Source of the DNA: Gillisia sp. Hel1_33_143
Lineage (GTDB): Bacteria; Bacteroidota; Bacteroidia; Flavobacteriales; Flavobacteriaceae
Direction: 5' to 3'
Length of the DNA stretch: 64,000 nt
Assembly: GCF_900104765.1 (NCBI RefSeq)
Contig: NZ_LT629737.1
Span: 3,162,001-3,226,000 of the forward strand
The notes under the pieces are model-generated. The model saw nothing but the letters and a program-made list of their open reading frames with translations, had not been told where the DNA came from and did not search any database. Each line of letters starts with the position of its first letter. The first letter of the stretch is position 1. The translations under genes and the position numbers were made by a program. Shown here piece by piece: positions 19,281 through 26,889 of the stretch.

Positions 19281-21011
19281 CTAGATAATTACCCGAACTT
19301 CTCCTAATTGCTGAACGCGATAAGGAAAATTCTCTCCGGGAGCTCCTATGAACATGAAATTTATAGGAATTTCCCAACGTTCTGATAATTCTTTGATCTT
19401 TTCTGGACCGAATACGCCCTTCTCTTCTACAAACTCTATTCTTATATCAGGATAAGCTCTATCTAGCACCATAATATCTTCTTTCAAATTTTCTGCCACA
19501 TGCATGCTGTTATCTGTTACAGAAACTATCTTTATTCTTCTGGTAGGCTCGTTGTTGCGCATATAAAGCATCACCTTATTTAAGGTCTCTACATTATCAT
19601 GATTGGTAAAGAAAACAAATTCCTGCCCTCTAATTTCTGCTAACTTATATCGAGTTCTTTTATGCAGCGTTTTAAAGAGTTTATTATCCATAGGAAAAAC
19701 AGTTTCTATAACCGTTAGAAAAGCTCTTAGAATATAATTTCTGTAAAGCATAAAGAACACAACCAGCAAAGTAGGAATAAGGTATTGAAAGAAAATAAAC
19801 AGATAATTAGGGTTGAGTACCACATTCCCTATGATAGCTGCAAACACCGCAACGATTGCAATTATTAATGCTAACCATGTAGATCTTTCTGGCCTAGGCA
19901 ATTGTTTTCTATTGATTTTTAATAATAGGTTTCCTATTCCAAAGAGTACCATAACAGACAGAAATGCTATGGTATAAACTCCCGCAAGTTTTGCCAGATC
20001 TCCTTCTGTTACAAATAATATCGAAGTACAGAGAATAAAGAATACAATAAATATTAGGTAAGGACTTTTACGCTTGTTCTTTTTGAGAAGATAGTTAGGT
20101 AAGATCCTGTCTAAAGCCATACGCTCCATTAACCCACCTACTCCAACGAAAGATGTTAATACCGCTCCACTAAGTACTAATGCAGCATCTATACCTACCA
20201 ATAAAGAAAGCCAGTTTCCTCCAGAAATATTCCCTAAGAATGATAGCAAAGCTTCCTGATTTGCACCTACTACATCCATAGGTATTAATGCCAATGCTAA
20301 AAATGCTATTAATGGATTAAAGATGCTAACCACAATCCACATGTTTCTTAGAGTTTTAGGAAACACCCCTTCCTTTTGTTCTTCAACATAATTTGCAGAA
20401 CTCTCAAATCCGCTAATTCCAAGCATCGCTGCAGAAAAACCAAAGAATAATGCCATACTTACACTTCCATGAACAGGCATTCTAAAGTTTGCCATAAGTA
20501 CATCAAAATCATGCGTAAAGAAATAGTAGAGGCAAAATCCACAGAGCAAGGTAAGAGATACCAAGTGAAAAAGAAAAATAGCAATAGCTACTTTAGAAGA
20601 CTCTCCGATACCAAGGATCACCAACCCCATAAATAACAATAAAAGTACTATGGTAGTAGGAAGTACAGGAATAAAATCCCAGATGCTATATGCATATTTT
20701 ACAGCCTCACTAGCAGAGATAACTGCAGTGGCCATGTAAGAAAGTACTGTAAGAGCAGCCGCTAATGAGGCCGTAGATTTTTTAGAAGTATTTAAAAGTG
20801 CGTTATAAGCTCCCCCATTTAGAGGTAAGGCGCCAACAACTTCTCCATAGATCTTTCTGAAAAGAAATAACACCCCTGCAACCATCAACAAAGAAATCCA
20901 AGCGTATTGTCCAGCATAAAATATTGCTAAAGCAGATACATACAAACAAGAGGAACTTATATCGTTTCCACAAATTGCAGTGGCCTCTAATTGGTTTAAT
21001 TTTTTACCCAT
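19281..21011 (-). CDS. APC-superfamily amino acid permease with C-terminal cytosolic domain
   Basis: 576 aa. Residues about 10-420 hold twelve hydrophobic segments with APC features: LEATAICGNDISSS in the unwound first helix and GGAYNALLNTSKK after helix 2. Residues 430-576 are soluble (GQEFVFFTNHDNVETLNK..., ending VQQLGEVRVII) and resemble the cytosolic tails of other bacterial APC transporters. Known role: proton- or sodium-coupled uptake of amino acids; the substrate cannot be told. The N-terminus starts directly at the first transporter motif, supporting the ATG used. No operon partner; an 8-bp-arm dyad lies about 65-80 bp upstream. Confidence 0.85.
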   Translation of the reverse strand: MGKKLNQLEATAICGNDISSSCLYVSALAIFYAGQYAWISLLMVAGVLFLFRKIYGEVVGALPLNGGAYNALLNTSKKSTASLAAALTVLSYMATAVISASEAVKYAYSIWDFIPVLPTTIVLLLLFMGLVILGIGESSKVAIAIFLFHLVSLTLLCGFCLYYFFTHDFDVLMANFRMPVHGSVSMALFFGFSAAMLGISGFESSANYVEEQKEGVFPKTLRNMWIVVSIFNPLIAFLALALIPMDVVGANQEALLSFLGNISGGNWLSLLVGIDAALVLSGAVLTSFVGVGGLMERMALDRILPNYLLKKNKRKSPYLIFIVFFILCTSILFVTEGDLAKLAGVYTIAFLSVMVLFGIGNLLLKINRKQLPRPERSTWLALIIAIVAVFAAIIGNVVLNPNYLFIFFQYLIPTLLVVFFMLYRNYILRAFLTVIETVFPMDNKLFKTLHKRTRYKLAEIRGQEFVFFTNHDNVETLNKVMLYMRNNEPTRRIKIVSVTDNSMHVAENLKEDIMVLDRAYPDIRIEFVEEKGVFGPEKIKELSERWEIPINFMFIGAPGENFPYRVQQLGEVRVII

Positions 21012-21359
21012 AAATAATGAACTAGGACAGTTATGTAACTTTCTTTTAGTAAACAGAAAAGTATTGTAAATAGGATTTGGGATTTCCCAAATAAACTAAG
21101 GATAACGAAATTAAAAGAAATTGTACGATAATTCTAAGAACCTGATAATTATTTCAGTTTTTACTAAAAGATAATATTAAATTCAAAATGAATATATTGA
21201 TCAACCCTATAATTCGCACTTAAAAGAATAGATTTAGCAATTGTACATCACCCGTTTTAAAATTATAGTAACTTTGGTTTTATTACATGAACATAGAACT
21301 TTCTATCTTTAAATTCTACTTAGATTTTAAATCTAAGTTTGCTTACTAATACCATATAA
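21012..21359. other. Divergent intergenic region between permease and glycosyltransferase
   Basis: 348 bp, AT-rich, no convincing small gene. It holds the dyad ATTTGGGA-TT-TCCCAAAT at 21075-21092 (on the permease side) and a perfect -7 box TAACTTTG at 21269-21276 pointing toward the glycosyltransferase; the only TTG upstream of it (21241-21243) is 25 bp away, longer than usual. Confidence 0.5.
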
Positions 21360-22988
21360 ATGAAATCTACTTTTTTAAAGATCTTGCTGCTCATTTTCAT
21401 TGTTTTTAATATTGGTCTAGGGAGTTTTGGGTTGAGTGAGAGCAGTGAAGCCCGATATGCAGAAATAAGTAGAGAAATGGTTAAAACCGGAGATTTTCTT
21501 ACCCCTAATCTTTTGGGAATAAATCATTATCATAAACCTCCTATCACTTATCATATAACCGCTATTGGATATAAGATTTTTGGTATAAATGAATATGGTG
21601 CGAGATTCTTTCTTGGTATTGCACTAATACTTCAAATATACCTGATCTTTAGAATTGGAAAACTGCTATATAAAGATGAGAAGATAGCTGTTGCGGCTGC
21701 CTTGATCTATCTTAGCTTTCCTATTGTTATAATTGCCTCCAGAAATCTAACCACAGATGCATATCTAATAACCTTTATCTTATGGAGTCTCTATTTATGG
21801 TTGCAAAATAAGGTGCATCATTCTAAGATTTGGATATATGCTTTTTACATGGTTCTTGGGTTTGCTTTTTTAACAAAAGGTCCGGTTGCAATCCTTCCCG
21901 TTATTATTTTTATAGCGACCTATTTAATAGTTAAAAAGGAGAGGATCAAACTTTCCATGCACGATCTTTTTGGAATAATAATTTTCGTAGCGATCTCTGC
22001 TTCGTGGTTTATTGCTATTATAATAGACAACCCTAAATTATGGAACTATTTTATTGAAAAACAGATTGTAGAGCGTGCTACCAATGCAGAAAAATTTCAT
22101 AGAAGCAAACCGTTTTGGTATTATCTCTTATTCGCTCCTTTATTAGGTTTTCCCTGGGTATTTTTTATAATAGCAAGTTATTTTAGCAATATTAAACAAG
22201 CACTGCAAAAGCATACTATCATCAAAACATTAACTATTATTAGTCTTTTGATCTTTGTTATTTTCTCTGCTTTTTCTTCCAAGCTCATTCTTTATATTCT
22301 CCCTATGTATCCTTTCCTAGCGCTGGCAGGTGGTTACCTTTTATATAAAATTTCGGATATGAAGTTAAAATGGTTTTGCAAGGTTTACGAGGTATTACTA
22401 GGACTTCTATTAGTTGGTTTAGTAGTTTCTCTATTTATTCCGTCAATCTCTATGGATCTTATTTATAGCCTTCCGCTAATAGTTTTAGTTGCTATAGTTC
22501 TTTTATATTTTATTAAATTTTCTCCATTTAATAGCAGGCAGAAACTGCAATATCTAGGGGTAGCATTTATAGCTTGCCTTATGCTTACACATACTATATT
22601 TAGCCGAAGTAATCCGTATACTGTTAATTCTGTGAAAGAATTGGTTTCCTTTGTAAAGGAGAAAAAAGGAACAGATCTAAACCGACTTATCGTCTTTGAT
22701 TACCTATTACCTTCTGCTGCATTCTATTTAGATCAGAATATAGTTACCGTACACAATAAAAGTTTCCCTACCATTAGAGAAATACAATTTGAAGAAGGAG
22801 ATGAATATAAAAAAGATTACATAGACCTTCGTTTAGACCAGGATAAAGAGCATTTTGAACTACTCATGAATCAAAATAACAACGTTCTAATAGAAAGAGC
22901 AAAACATCCCATGCCCGATTCTCTTAGATATTTGCTTAAAAACTACAAACATGAACAGCTTCTAGACAAATGGATTGTTCATTATTAA
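21360..22988 (+). CDS. Glycosyltransferase family 39 membrane protein (ArnT/PMT-like)
   Basis: 542 aa, about eleven membrane segments and a short soluble C-terminal part. The first periplasmic loop has SESSEARYAEISREMVKTGDFLTPNL, the acidic catalytic loop motif of ArnT-like enzymes, followed by HYHKPPITYH. Known role of the family: transfer of a sugar from a polyprenyl-phosphate donor to lipid A, proteins or other acceptors on the periplasmic face. No lipid A modification genes lie nearby, so donor and acceptor are open. Single gene, start at the first ATG, directly preceding the first membrane segment. Confidence 0.87.
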   Translation: MKSTFLKILLLIFIVFNIGLGSFGLSESSEARYAEISREMVKTGDFLTPNLLGINHYHKPPITYHITAIGYKIFGINEYGARFFLGIALILQIYLIFRIGKLLYKDEKIAVAAALIYLSFPIVIIASRNLTTDAYLITFILWSLYLWLQNKVHHSKIWIYAFYMVLGFAFLTKGPVAILPVIIFIATYLIVKKERIKLSMHDLFGIIIFVAISASWFIAIIIDNPKLWNYFIEKQIVERATNAEKFHRSKPFWYYLLFAPLLGFPWVFFIIASYFSNIKQALQKHTIIKTLTIISLLIFVIFSAFSSKLILYILPMYPFLALAGGYLLYKISDMKLKWFCKVYEVLLGLLLVGLVVSLFIPSISMDLIYSLPLIVLVAIVLLYFIKFSPFNSRQKLQYLGVAFIACLMLTHTIFSRSNPYTVNSVKELVSFVKEKKGTDLNRLIVFDYLLPSAAFYLDQNIVTVHNKSFPTIREIQFEEGDEYKKDYIDLRLDQDKEHFELLMNQNNNVLIERAKHPMPDSLRYLLKNYKHEQLLDKWIVHY

Positions 22989-23041
22989 TCTAGAGATTCA
23001 CTTACCCTAATTACTTATTTTTAGCTATTTAACTATTAAAG

Positions 23042-23085
23042 ATGATTTTTATCATTTTTATGGATAGCTTCCTTCTCTATATTTG
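23042..23085 (+). promoter_or_regulatory. Class II Crp/Fnr-type promoter of mlaEFD-usp
   Basis: Operator ATGAT-TTTT-ATCAT at 23042-23055 (perfect palindrome arms); perfect -7 box TATATTTG at 23078-23085. The operator centre is 29.5 bp upstream of the first base of the -7 box, placing it near -41.5. There is no TTTG -33 box, as expected of an activator-dependent promoter. Same layout at six other promoters in the island. Confidence 0.75.
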
Positions 23086-23102
23086 ACTCTAATAGCAATG
23101 CT

Positions 23103-23879
23103 ATGGTGTCATCTTCTGCAATTCTTACTAACTTAAAATCCTTCTTTGTAGAAATTGGAGATCTATCTGCATTTGCTGGAAGATACTTTAAAGAAGTTTT
23201 TACGGCACCCTTCGAATTTAAAGAACTCTTGAAGCAATGTTACAACATGGGCAATAGATCTTTACTATTGGTAAGCGTAACAGGGTTTATTTTAGGTTTG
23301 GTATTTACCCTTCAATCCAGACCTACACTTCAGGAATTTGGTGCTGTAGCTTGGATGCCTTCTATGATTAGCATCTCTATAGTAAGGGAAATAGGGCCTG
23401 TAATTATTGCGCTTATTTGTGCAGGAAGAATTGGTTCTGGTATTGGTGCAGAATTGGGTTCTATGAAAGTTACAGAACAGATAGATGCCATGGAAGTTTC
23501 TGGTACCAATCCTTTTAAGTATTTAGTGGTAACAAGAATATTAGCCACCACGCTAATGTTACCGCTACTCATATTTGTAGGAGATTTTATTGCGCTTATT
23601 GGGTCTGCCATTATAGAGAATATTAAAGGAGATGTCTCCTTTCTATTATATTTCAATCAGGTTTTTGATGCTCTTAAATTTAGTGATGTGCTACCGGCAA
23701 CCGTAAAATCATACTTTTTTGGATTTGCCATTGGTTTGGTAGGTTGCTTTAAAGGCTACAACAGTAAAAAAGGTACCGCCGGTGTGGGCCGGGCTTCTAA
23801 TTCTGCTGTAGTATTCACTTCTATGTTATTATTTATTATTGATTTTATAGCAGTATTTATTTCAGATATTTTTTATTGA
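23103..23879 (+). CDS. mlaE: MlaE-family ABC transporter permease
   Basis: 258 aa with five hydrophobic segments. Family signatures: SIVREIGPVIIALICAGRIGSGIGAELGSMKVTEQIDAMEVSG, the conserved cytoplasmic coupling region of MlaE/TrgD1 permeases. Known role: inner-membrane core of the Mla lipid transporter, moving phospholipids between inner and outer membrane with MlaF and MlaD. It is followed 7 bp later by the ATPase and then the MCE protein, the usual order. The ATG at 23103 gives a very short leader behind the predicted promoter; an Mla start a few codons downstream cannot be excluded. Confidence 0.93.
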   Translation: MVSSSAILTNLKSFFVEIGDLSAFAGRYFKEVFTAPFEFKELLKQCYNMGNRSLLLVSVTGFILGLVFTLQSRPTLQEFGAVAWMPSMISISIVREIGPVIIALICAGRIGSGIGAELGSMKVTEQIDAMEVSGTNPFKYLVVTRILATTLMLPLLIFVGDFIALIGSAIIENIKGDVSFLLYFNQVFDALKFSDVLPATVKSYFFGFAIGLVGCFKGYNSKKGTAGVGRASNSAVVFTSMLLFIIDFIAVFISDIFY

Positions 23880-23886
23880 TCATCTT

Positions 23887-24639
23887 ATGAAATCAACTCT
23901 ATTTGATACAACAAAACCGGTACTGGAAATCAAGGATCTTCATAAGAGCTTTGGCACCCTAGAAGTATTAAAAGGGTTCAATCTGAAGTTATACGAAGGA
24001 GAAAATTTAGTATTAATGGGGAAATCTGGAGCTGGAAAGTCTGTTCTTATTAAATGCATGGTAGGACTCTTAGATCCAGATAAAGGAAGTGTTGAGATTC
24101 TAGGAAAGAATATAGCCGGGTTAAGTAGAAAGGAAATGGATATTCTTAGAACAAGTATCGGATTTCTTTTTCAAGGAAGCGCACTCTATGATTCTATGAC
24201 GGTTAGGGAAAATCTTGAATTTCCATTGAGAAGACATACAAGACCTAATGATCTTGATGATACAGACCAGCTGGTTCTAGAAGCATTAACCAATGTAGGA
24301 TTAGAAAATGTAATAGATCTAATGCCGGAAGAATTATCTGGAGGAATGCAAAGAAGAATTGCCCTGGCAAGAGCACTCATCTTAAAGCCGAAGATCATTT
24401 TATATGATGAACCTACTACAGGTTTAGATCCTATAACATCTAAGGAGATCATAGAACTTATGAGCAACATTCAGAAAAAATATAAGACCTCCTCTCTTAT
24501 AATTACGCATGATGTAGATTGTGCCAGAGTGATCTCCAACAGAATGATCTTGATCTTAGATGGGATTAATTATGTGGAAGGCACATTTAATGAATTACAG
24601 CAAAGTAAAGATCCAAAAGTGAAAGCATTTTTTAAATAG
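23887..24639 (+). CDS. mlaF: MlaF-family ABC transporter ATPase
   Basis: 250 aa. Walker A GKSGAGKS (residues 45-52), Q-loop LFQGSALYDSMTVRENLEFPL, ABC signature LSGGMQRR, Walker B IILYDEPTTGLDP, and H-loop His in IITHDVDCA are all intact. The GSALYDSMTVREN segment is typical of MlaF. Cytoplasmic; energises lipid transport by the MlaE permease. Second gene of the operon. Confidence 0.95.
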   Translation: MKSTLFDTTKPVLEIKDLHKSFGTLEVLKGFNLKLYEGENLVLMGKSGAGKSVLIKCMVGLLDPDKGSVEILGKNIAGLSRKEMDILRTSIGFLFQGSALYDSMTVRENLEFPLRRHTRPNDLDDTDQLVLEALTNVGLENVIDLMPEELSGGMQRRIALARALILKPKIILYDEPTTGLDPITSKEIIELMSNIQKKYKTSSLIITHDVDCARVISNRMILILDGINYVEGTFNELQQSKDPKVKAFFK

Positions 24640-24645
24640 AGTATT

Positions 24646-25641
24646 ATGGAAAAAGGTGAAAACAAGAATCTGCTCCTGGGAGTATTTGTAACCGTTGCAA
24701 TACTCATCTTTGTTTTGGCGATCTATTTTATAGGAAGCAGACAAAATATGTTTGGAAACACCAGTGATGTCTCTTCGATATTTAAAAATGTAAACGGACT
24801 GCAAATTGGTAACAATGTTAGATTTAGCGGAGTGAATGTTGGAACTGTTAAAGGAATTACCATTCTTAATGACACTAGCATATGTGTTGATATGAAGGTG
24901 GATAATAGCGCTATGAAACTTATTAGATCTAATGCACAGGCTACTATAAGTTCTGATGGTTTGGTAGGGAGTATGATTGTAAATATTGTACCTGTAGATA
25001 ATTATATCAACGAACCCTTAAGAAATGGAGATACCATAGCCTCCATAAGTAAGATAGCAACGGCAGATATGCTAACTACACTAAATACTACCAATGAGAA
25101 TGCAGCTTTACTTACTGCAGATCTGTTGAAGATCTCGAACGCTATTAATAATGGAGAAGGAACTATTGGTGCTTTGCTTAAAAGTGAAGAACTGGCAGAA
25201 AATTTTGAGAACAGTATCTCAAATTTTGAGCAAGCAGGTAAGCTAGCACTACGAACTATATCAAATTTAAATGCTACTATCTCAAAGTTTGATATGGATA
25301 ACAGTGCTGCAGGAAAGATCTTTAATGACACCATTACAGCTGGAAAAATAGATTCTATTATGCAGAATATAGAAACCTCATCTGTTCAAATAAAACAGAT
25401 CTCTATGCATCTTAATGCTTTTTCAAATAAATTGAATTCAGAAGAAGGTGCTTTTAATAGCATTCTTACAGATACAATTATTGCTTCTAATGTTGAACAA
25501 ACACTGAAAAATGTAGAATCGGCATCAGAAAAATTTGATGAAAATATGGAAGCTCTAAAACATAATTTTTTATTTAAAGGATATTTCAAAAAATTAGAAA
25601 GAAAAAAAGCAAGAGCGCTTAAAAAGAATGAAAGCGAATAA
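24646..25641 (+). CDS. mlaD: MlaD-type MCE-domain lipid-binding protein
   Basis: 331 aa. One N-terminal membrane anchor (about residues 9-29, LLLGVFVTVAILIFVLAIYF) and an MCE domain at about 35-115 (NVNGLQIGNNVRFSGVNVGTVKGI). The C-terminal 200 residues are helical and rich in N, S, I and L with heptad character. This is much longer than E. coli MlaD (183 aa), but such tails are common in Bacteroidota. Known role: hexameric periplasmic ring through which lipid passes. Follows mlaF by 6 bp. Confidence 0.92.
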   Translation: MEKGENKNLLLGVFVTVAILIFVLAIYFIGSRQNMFGNTSDVSSIFKNVNGLQIGNNVRFSGVNVGTVKGITILNDTSICVDMKVDNSAMKLIRSNAQATISSDGLVGSMIVNIVPVDNYINEPLRNGDTIASISKIATADMLTTLNTTNENAALLTADLLKISNAINNGEGTIGALLKSEELAENFENSISNFEQAGKLALRTISNLNATISKFDMDNSAAGKIFNDTITAGKIDSIMQNIETSSVQIKQISMHLNAFSNKLNSEEGAFNSILTDTIIASNVEQTLKNVESASEKFDENMEALKHNFLFKGYFKKLERKKARALKKNESE

Positions 25642-25668
25642 TAGAAAACTTAAAATAAAAGCTAAATT

Positions 25669-26499
25669 ATGAATAAAATAGTATGTGCTACAGATTTTAC
25701 TCGCAACTCTATTGCAGCATTACAATATGCCTTTAAGATGAGTAACTTGCTTAAAAAGGAACTAATAGTACTTAATATTTGCAATCCCGAAGAAGATGAT
25801 GAGTATCATTCTGCATCAGACAATCAGGCTATTCTAGATACGAGAGTACAACTGTTACAAGAGTATTGTAGCATTCATTTAAAAGCAAATTTCGATTCTC
25901 TACAGATCCGGGCAATTATCAAAAAGGGCAAAAATATACCAAAGAAGATCTGCAATTTCATTAAAGATCTGGATATAGCATTTTTAATAATGGGAACTCA
26001 CGGTAATAGTCCGTTTAAAGCTAAAAATTTTGGAAGCATAACCAATGCAATGATAGCTGCTTCTACTTTTCCTATACTGGCCATCCCTCCTACTTTTGAG
26101 TTCATTAATCTGGAGACCATCGTTTATACCAGCGATTTTGAAGAAGATGACATTTATAACCTAAATCAAATTGTAAAGATCTTTGCGCCTTTAAAAATTA
26201 GTATTGTTATCTTACATATCTATGCCTATGAAGAATATCTAACAAAAGAGCGGCTTATAGGATTTCAAACTTTACTGGCGGAAAAAGTGGCTTTAGATAA
26301 TTTTGAATTTAAGCTAATATTTTCTGAGAACATTCTTAAAACCTTAAATGAATATCTTCTTACCACGAACACCGATATGGTTGCTATGATGGAACGGAAG
26401 AACAAATCTGAATTTAATGCAGGTTCTCACCAAGATCTTGTAAAGAAAATGGATAATATAACCAGTATTCCATTACTTAGTTTCAATACAGTTTATTAA
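25669..26499 (+). CDS. Tandem universal stress protein (UspA family)
   Basis: 276 aa, two Usp folds. The first starts MNKIVCATDFTRNSIAALQYA and carries the ATP-binding loop G-2x-G-9x-G-S (GTHGNSPFKAKNFGSI, about residues 105-120); the second half (from about 150) lacks that loop. It lies 27 bp behind mlaD and no promoter is visible in the gap, so it is probably the fourth gene of the mla operon. Known family role: ATP- or AMP-binding stress and persistence factors. More divergent than the four tandem usp genes at 31-35 kb. Confidence 0.88.
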   Translation: MNKIVCATDFTRNSIAALQYAFKMSNLLKKELIVLNICNPEEDDEYHSASDNQAILDTRVQLLQEYCSIHLKANFDSLQIRAIIKKGKNIPKKICNFIKDLDIAFLIMGTHGNSPFKAKNFGSITNAMIAASTFPILAIPPTFEFINLETIVYTSDFEEDDIYNLNQIVKIFAPLKISIVILHIYAYEEYLTKERLIGFQTLLAEKVALDNFEFKLIFSENILKTLNEYLLTTNTDMVAMMERKNKSEFNAGSHQDLVKKMDNITSIPLLSFNTVY

Positions 26500-26600
26500 A
26501 AATAGAGTAGCAAGCCAGATTGATTAAAAAGTAAACATAAACTCCTTATTATTATATTTTTAATCTCTCCTCAGAATTATAAATACAAGGTGGCTAATAG

Positions 26601-26810
26601 TTATTTTAGATGTGATTGCTTATAGCGAAATAGAAGTTGCTTTAAATTTTCTAGATATTCAGTAAAGATCTTTTCCGTCATTTCTGGATGCTCAAAGGTT
26701 GGTAAAGTTACTTCCTGTTCTTCTAAAAATCTATAAATACTAGGATAGGAAGTTTCCAACTCCAGGGTGAGACCGGTTATTTCTGCAATGAGTTTATCTA
26801 ATTTTGCCAT
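26601..26810 (-). CDS. Small helical protein of 69 aa, function unknown
   Basis: MAKLDKLIAEITGLTLELETSYPSIYRFLEE..., followed by an acidic and hydrophobic mix ending in a basic tail (KQSHLK). No signal peptide, no domain I recognise; predicted mostly helical. It has its own operator/promoter of the island type (26835-26878), which is the strongest evidence that the gene is real and belongs with the stress genes. The start ATG at 26808-26810 fits a leader of about 20 nt. Confidence 0.65.
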   Translation of the reverse strand: MAKLDKLIAEITGLTLELETSYPSIYRFLEEQEVTLPTFEHPEMTEKIFTEYLENLKQLLFRYKQSHLK

Positions 26811-26834
26811 AATAATTAAATTTAATTTCTCTTT

Positions 26835-26878
26835 TAAAGTTAATTATTTAATAGACCTCCGCTTATGATATTTATCAT
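26835..26878 (-). promoter_or_regulatory. Class II Crp/Fnr-type promoter of the 69-aa gene
   Basis: Operator ATGAT-ATTT-ATCAT (26865-26878 on the plus strand) and minus-strand -7 box TAACTTTA (26842 to 26835). The operator centre lies 29.5 bp upstream of the first base of the box. It is located in the gap just behind the P-type ATPase stop codon. Confidence 0.72.
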
Positions 26879-26889
26879 TCTATGACCAA

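Noticed and set aside
19186-19377. 63-aa frame opposite the end of the permease
   Set aside because: Overlaps the permease 3' end in another frame, basic and low-complexity composition, no promoter or homology signal.
21142-21156. CTGATAATTATTTCAG as a further operator
   Set aside because: The second half-site is shifted by one to two bases and there is no -7 box at the shared distance.
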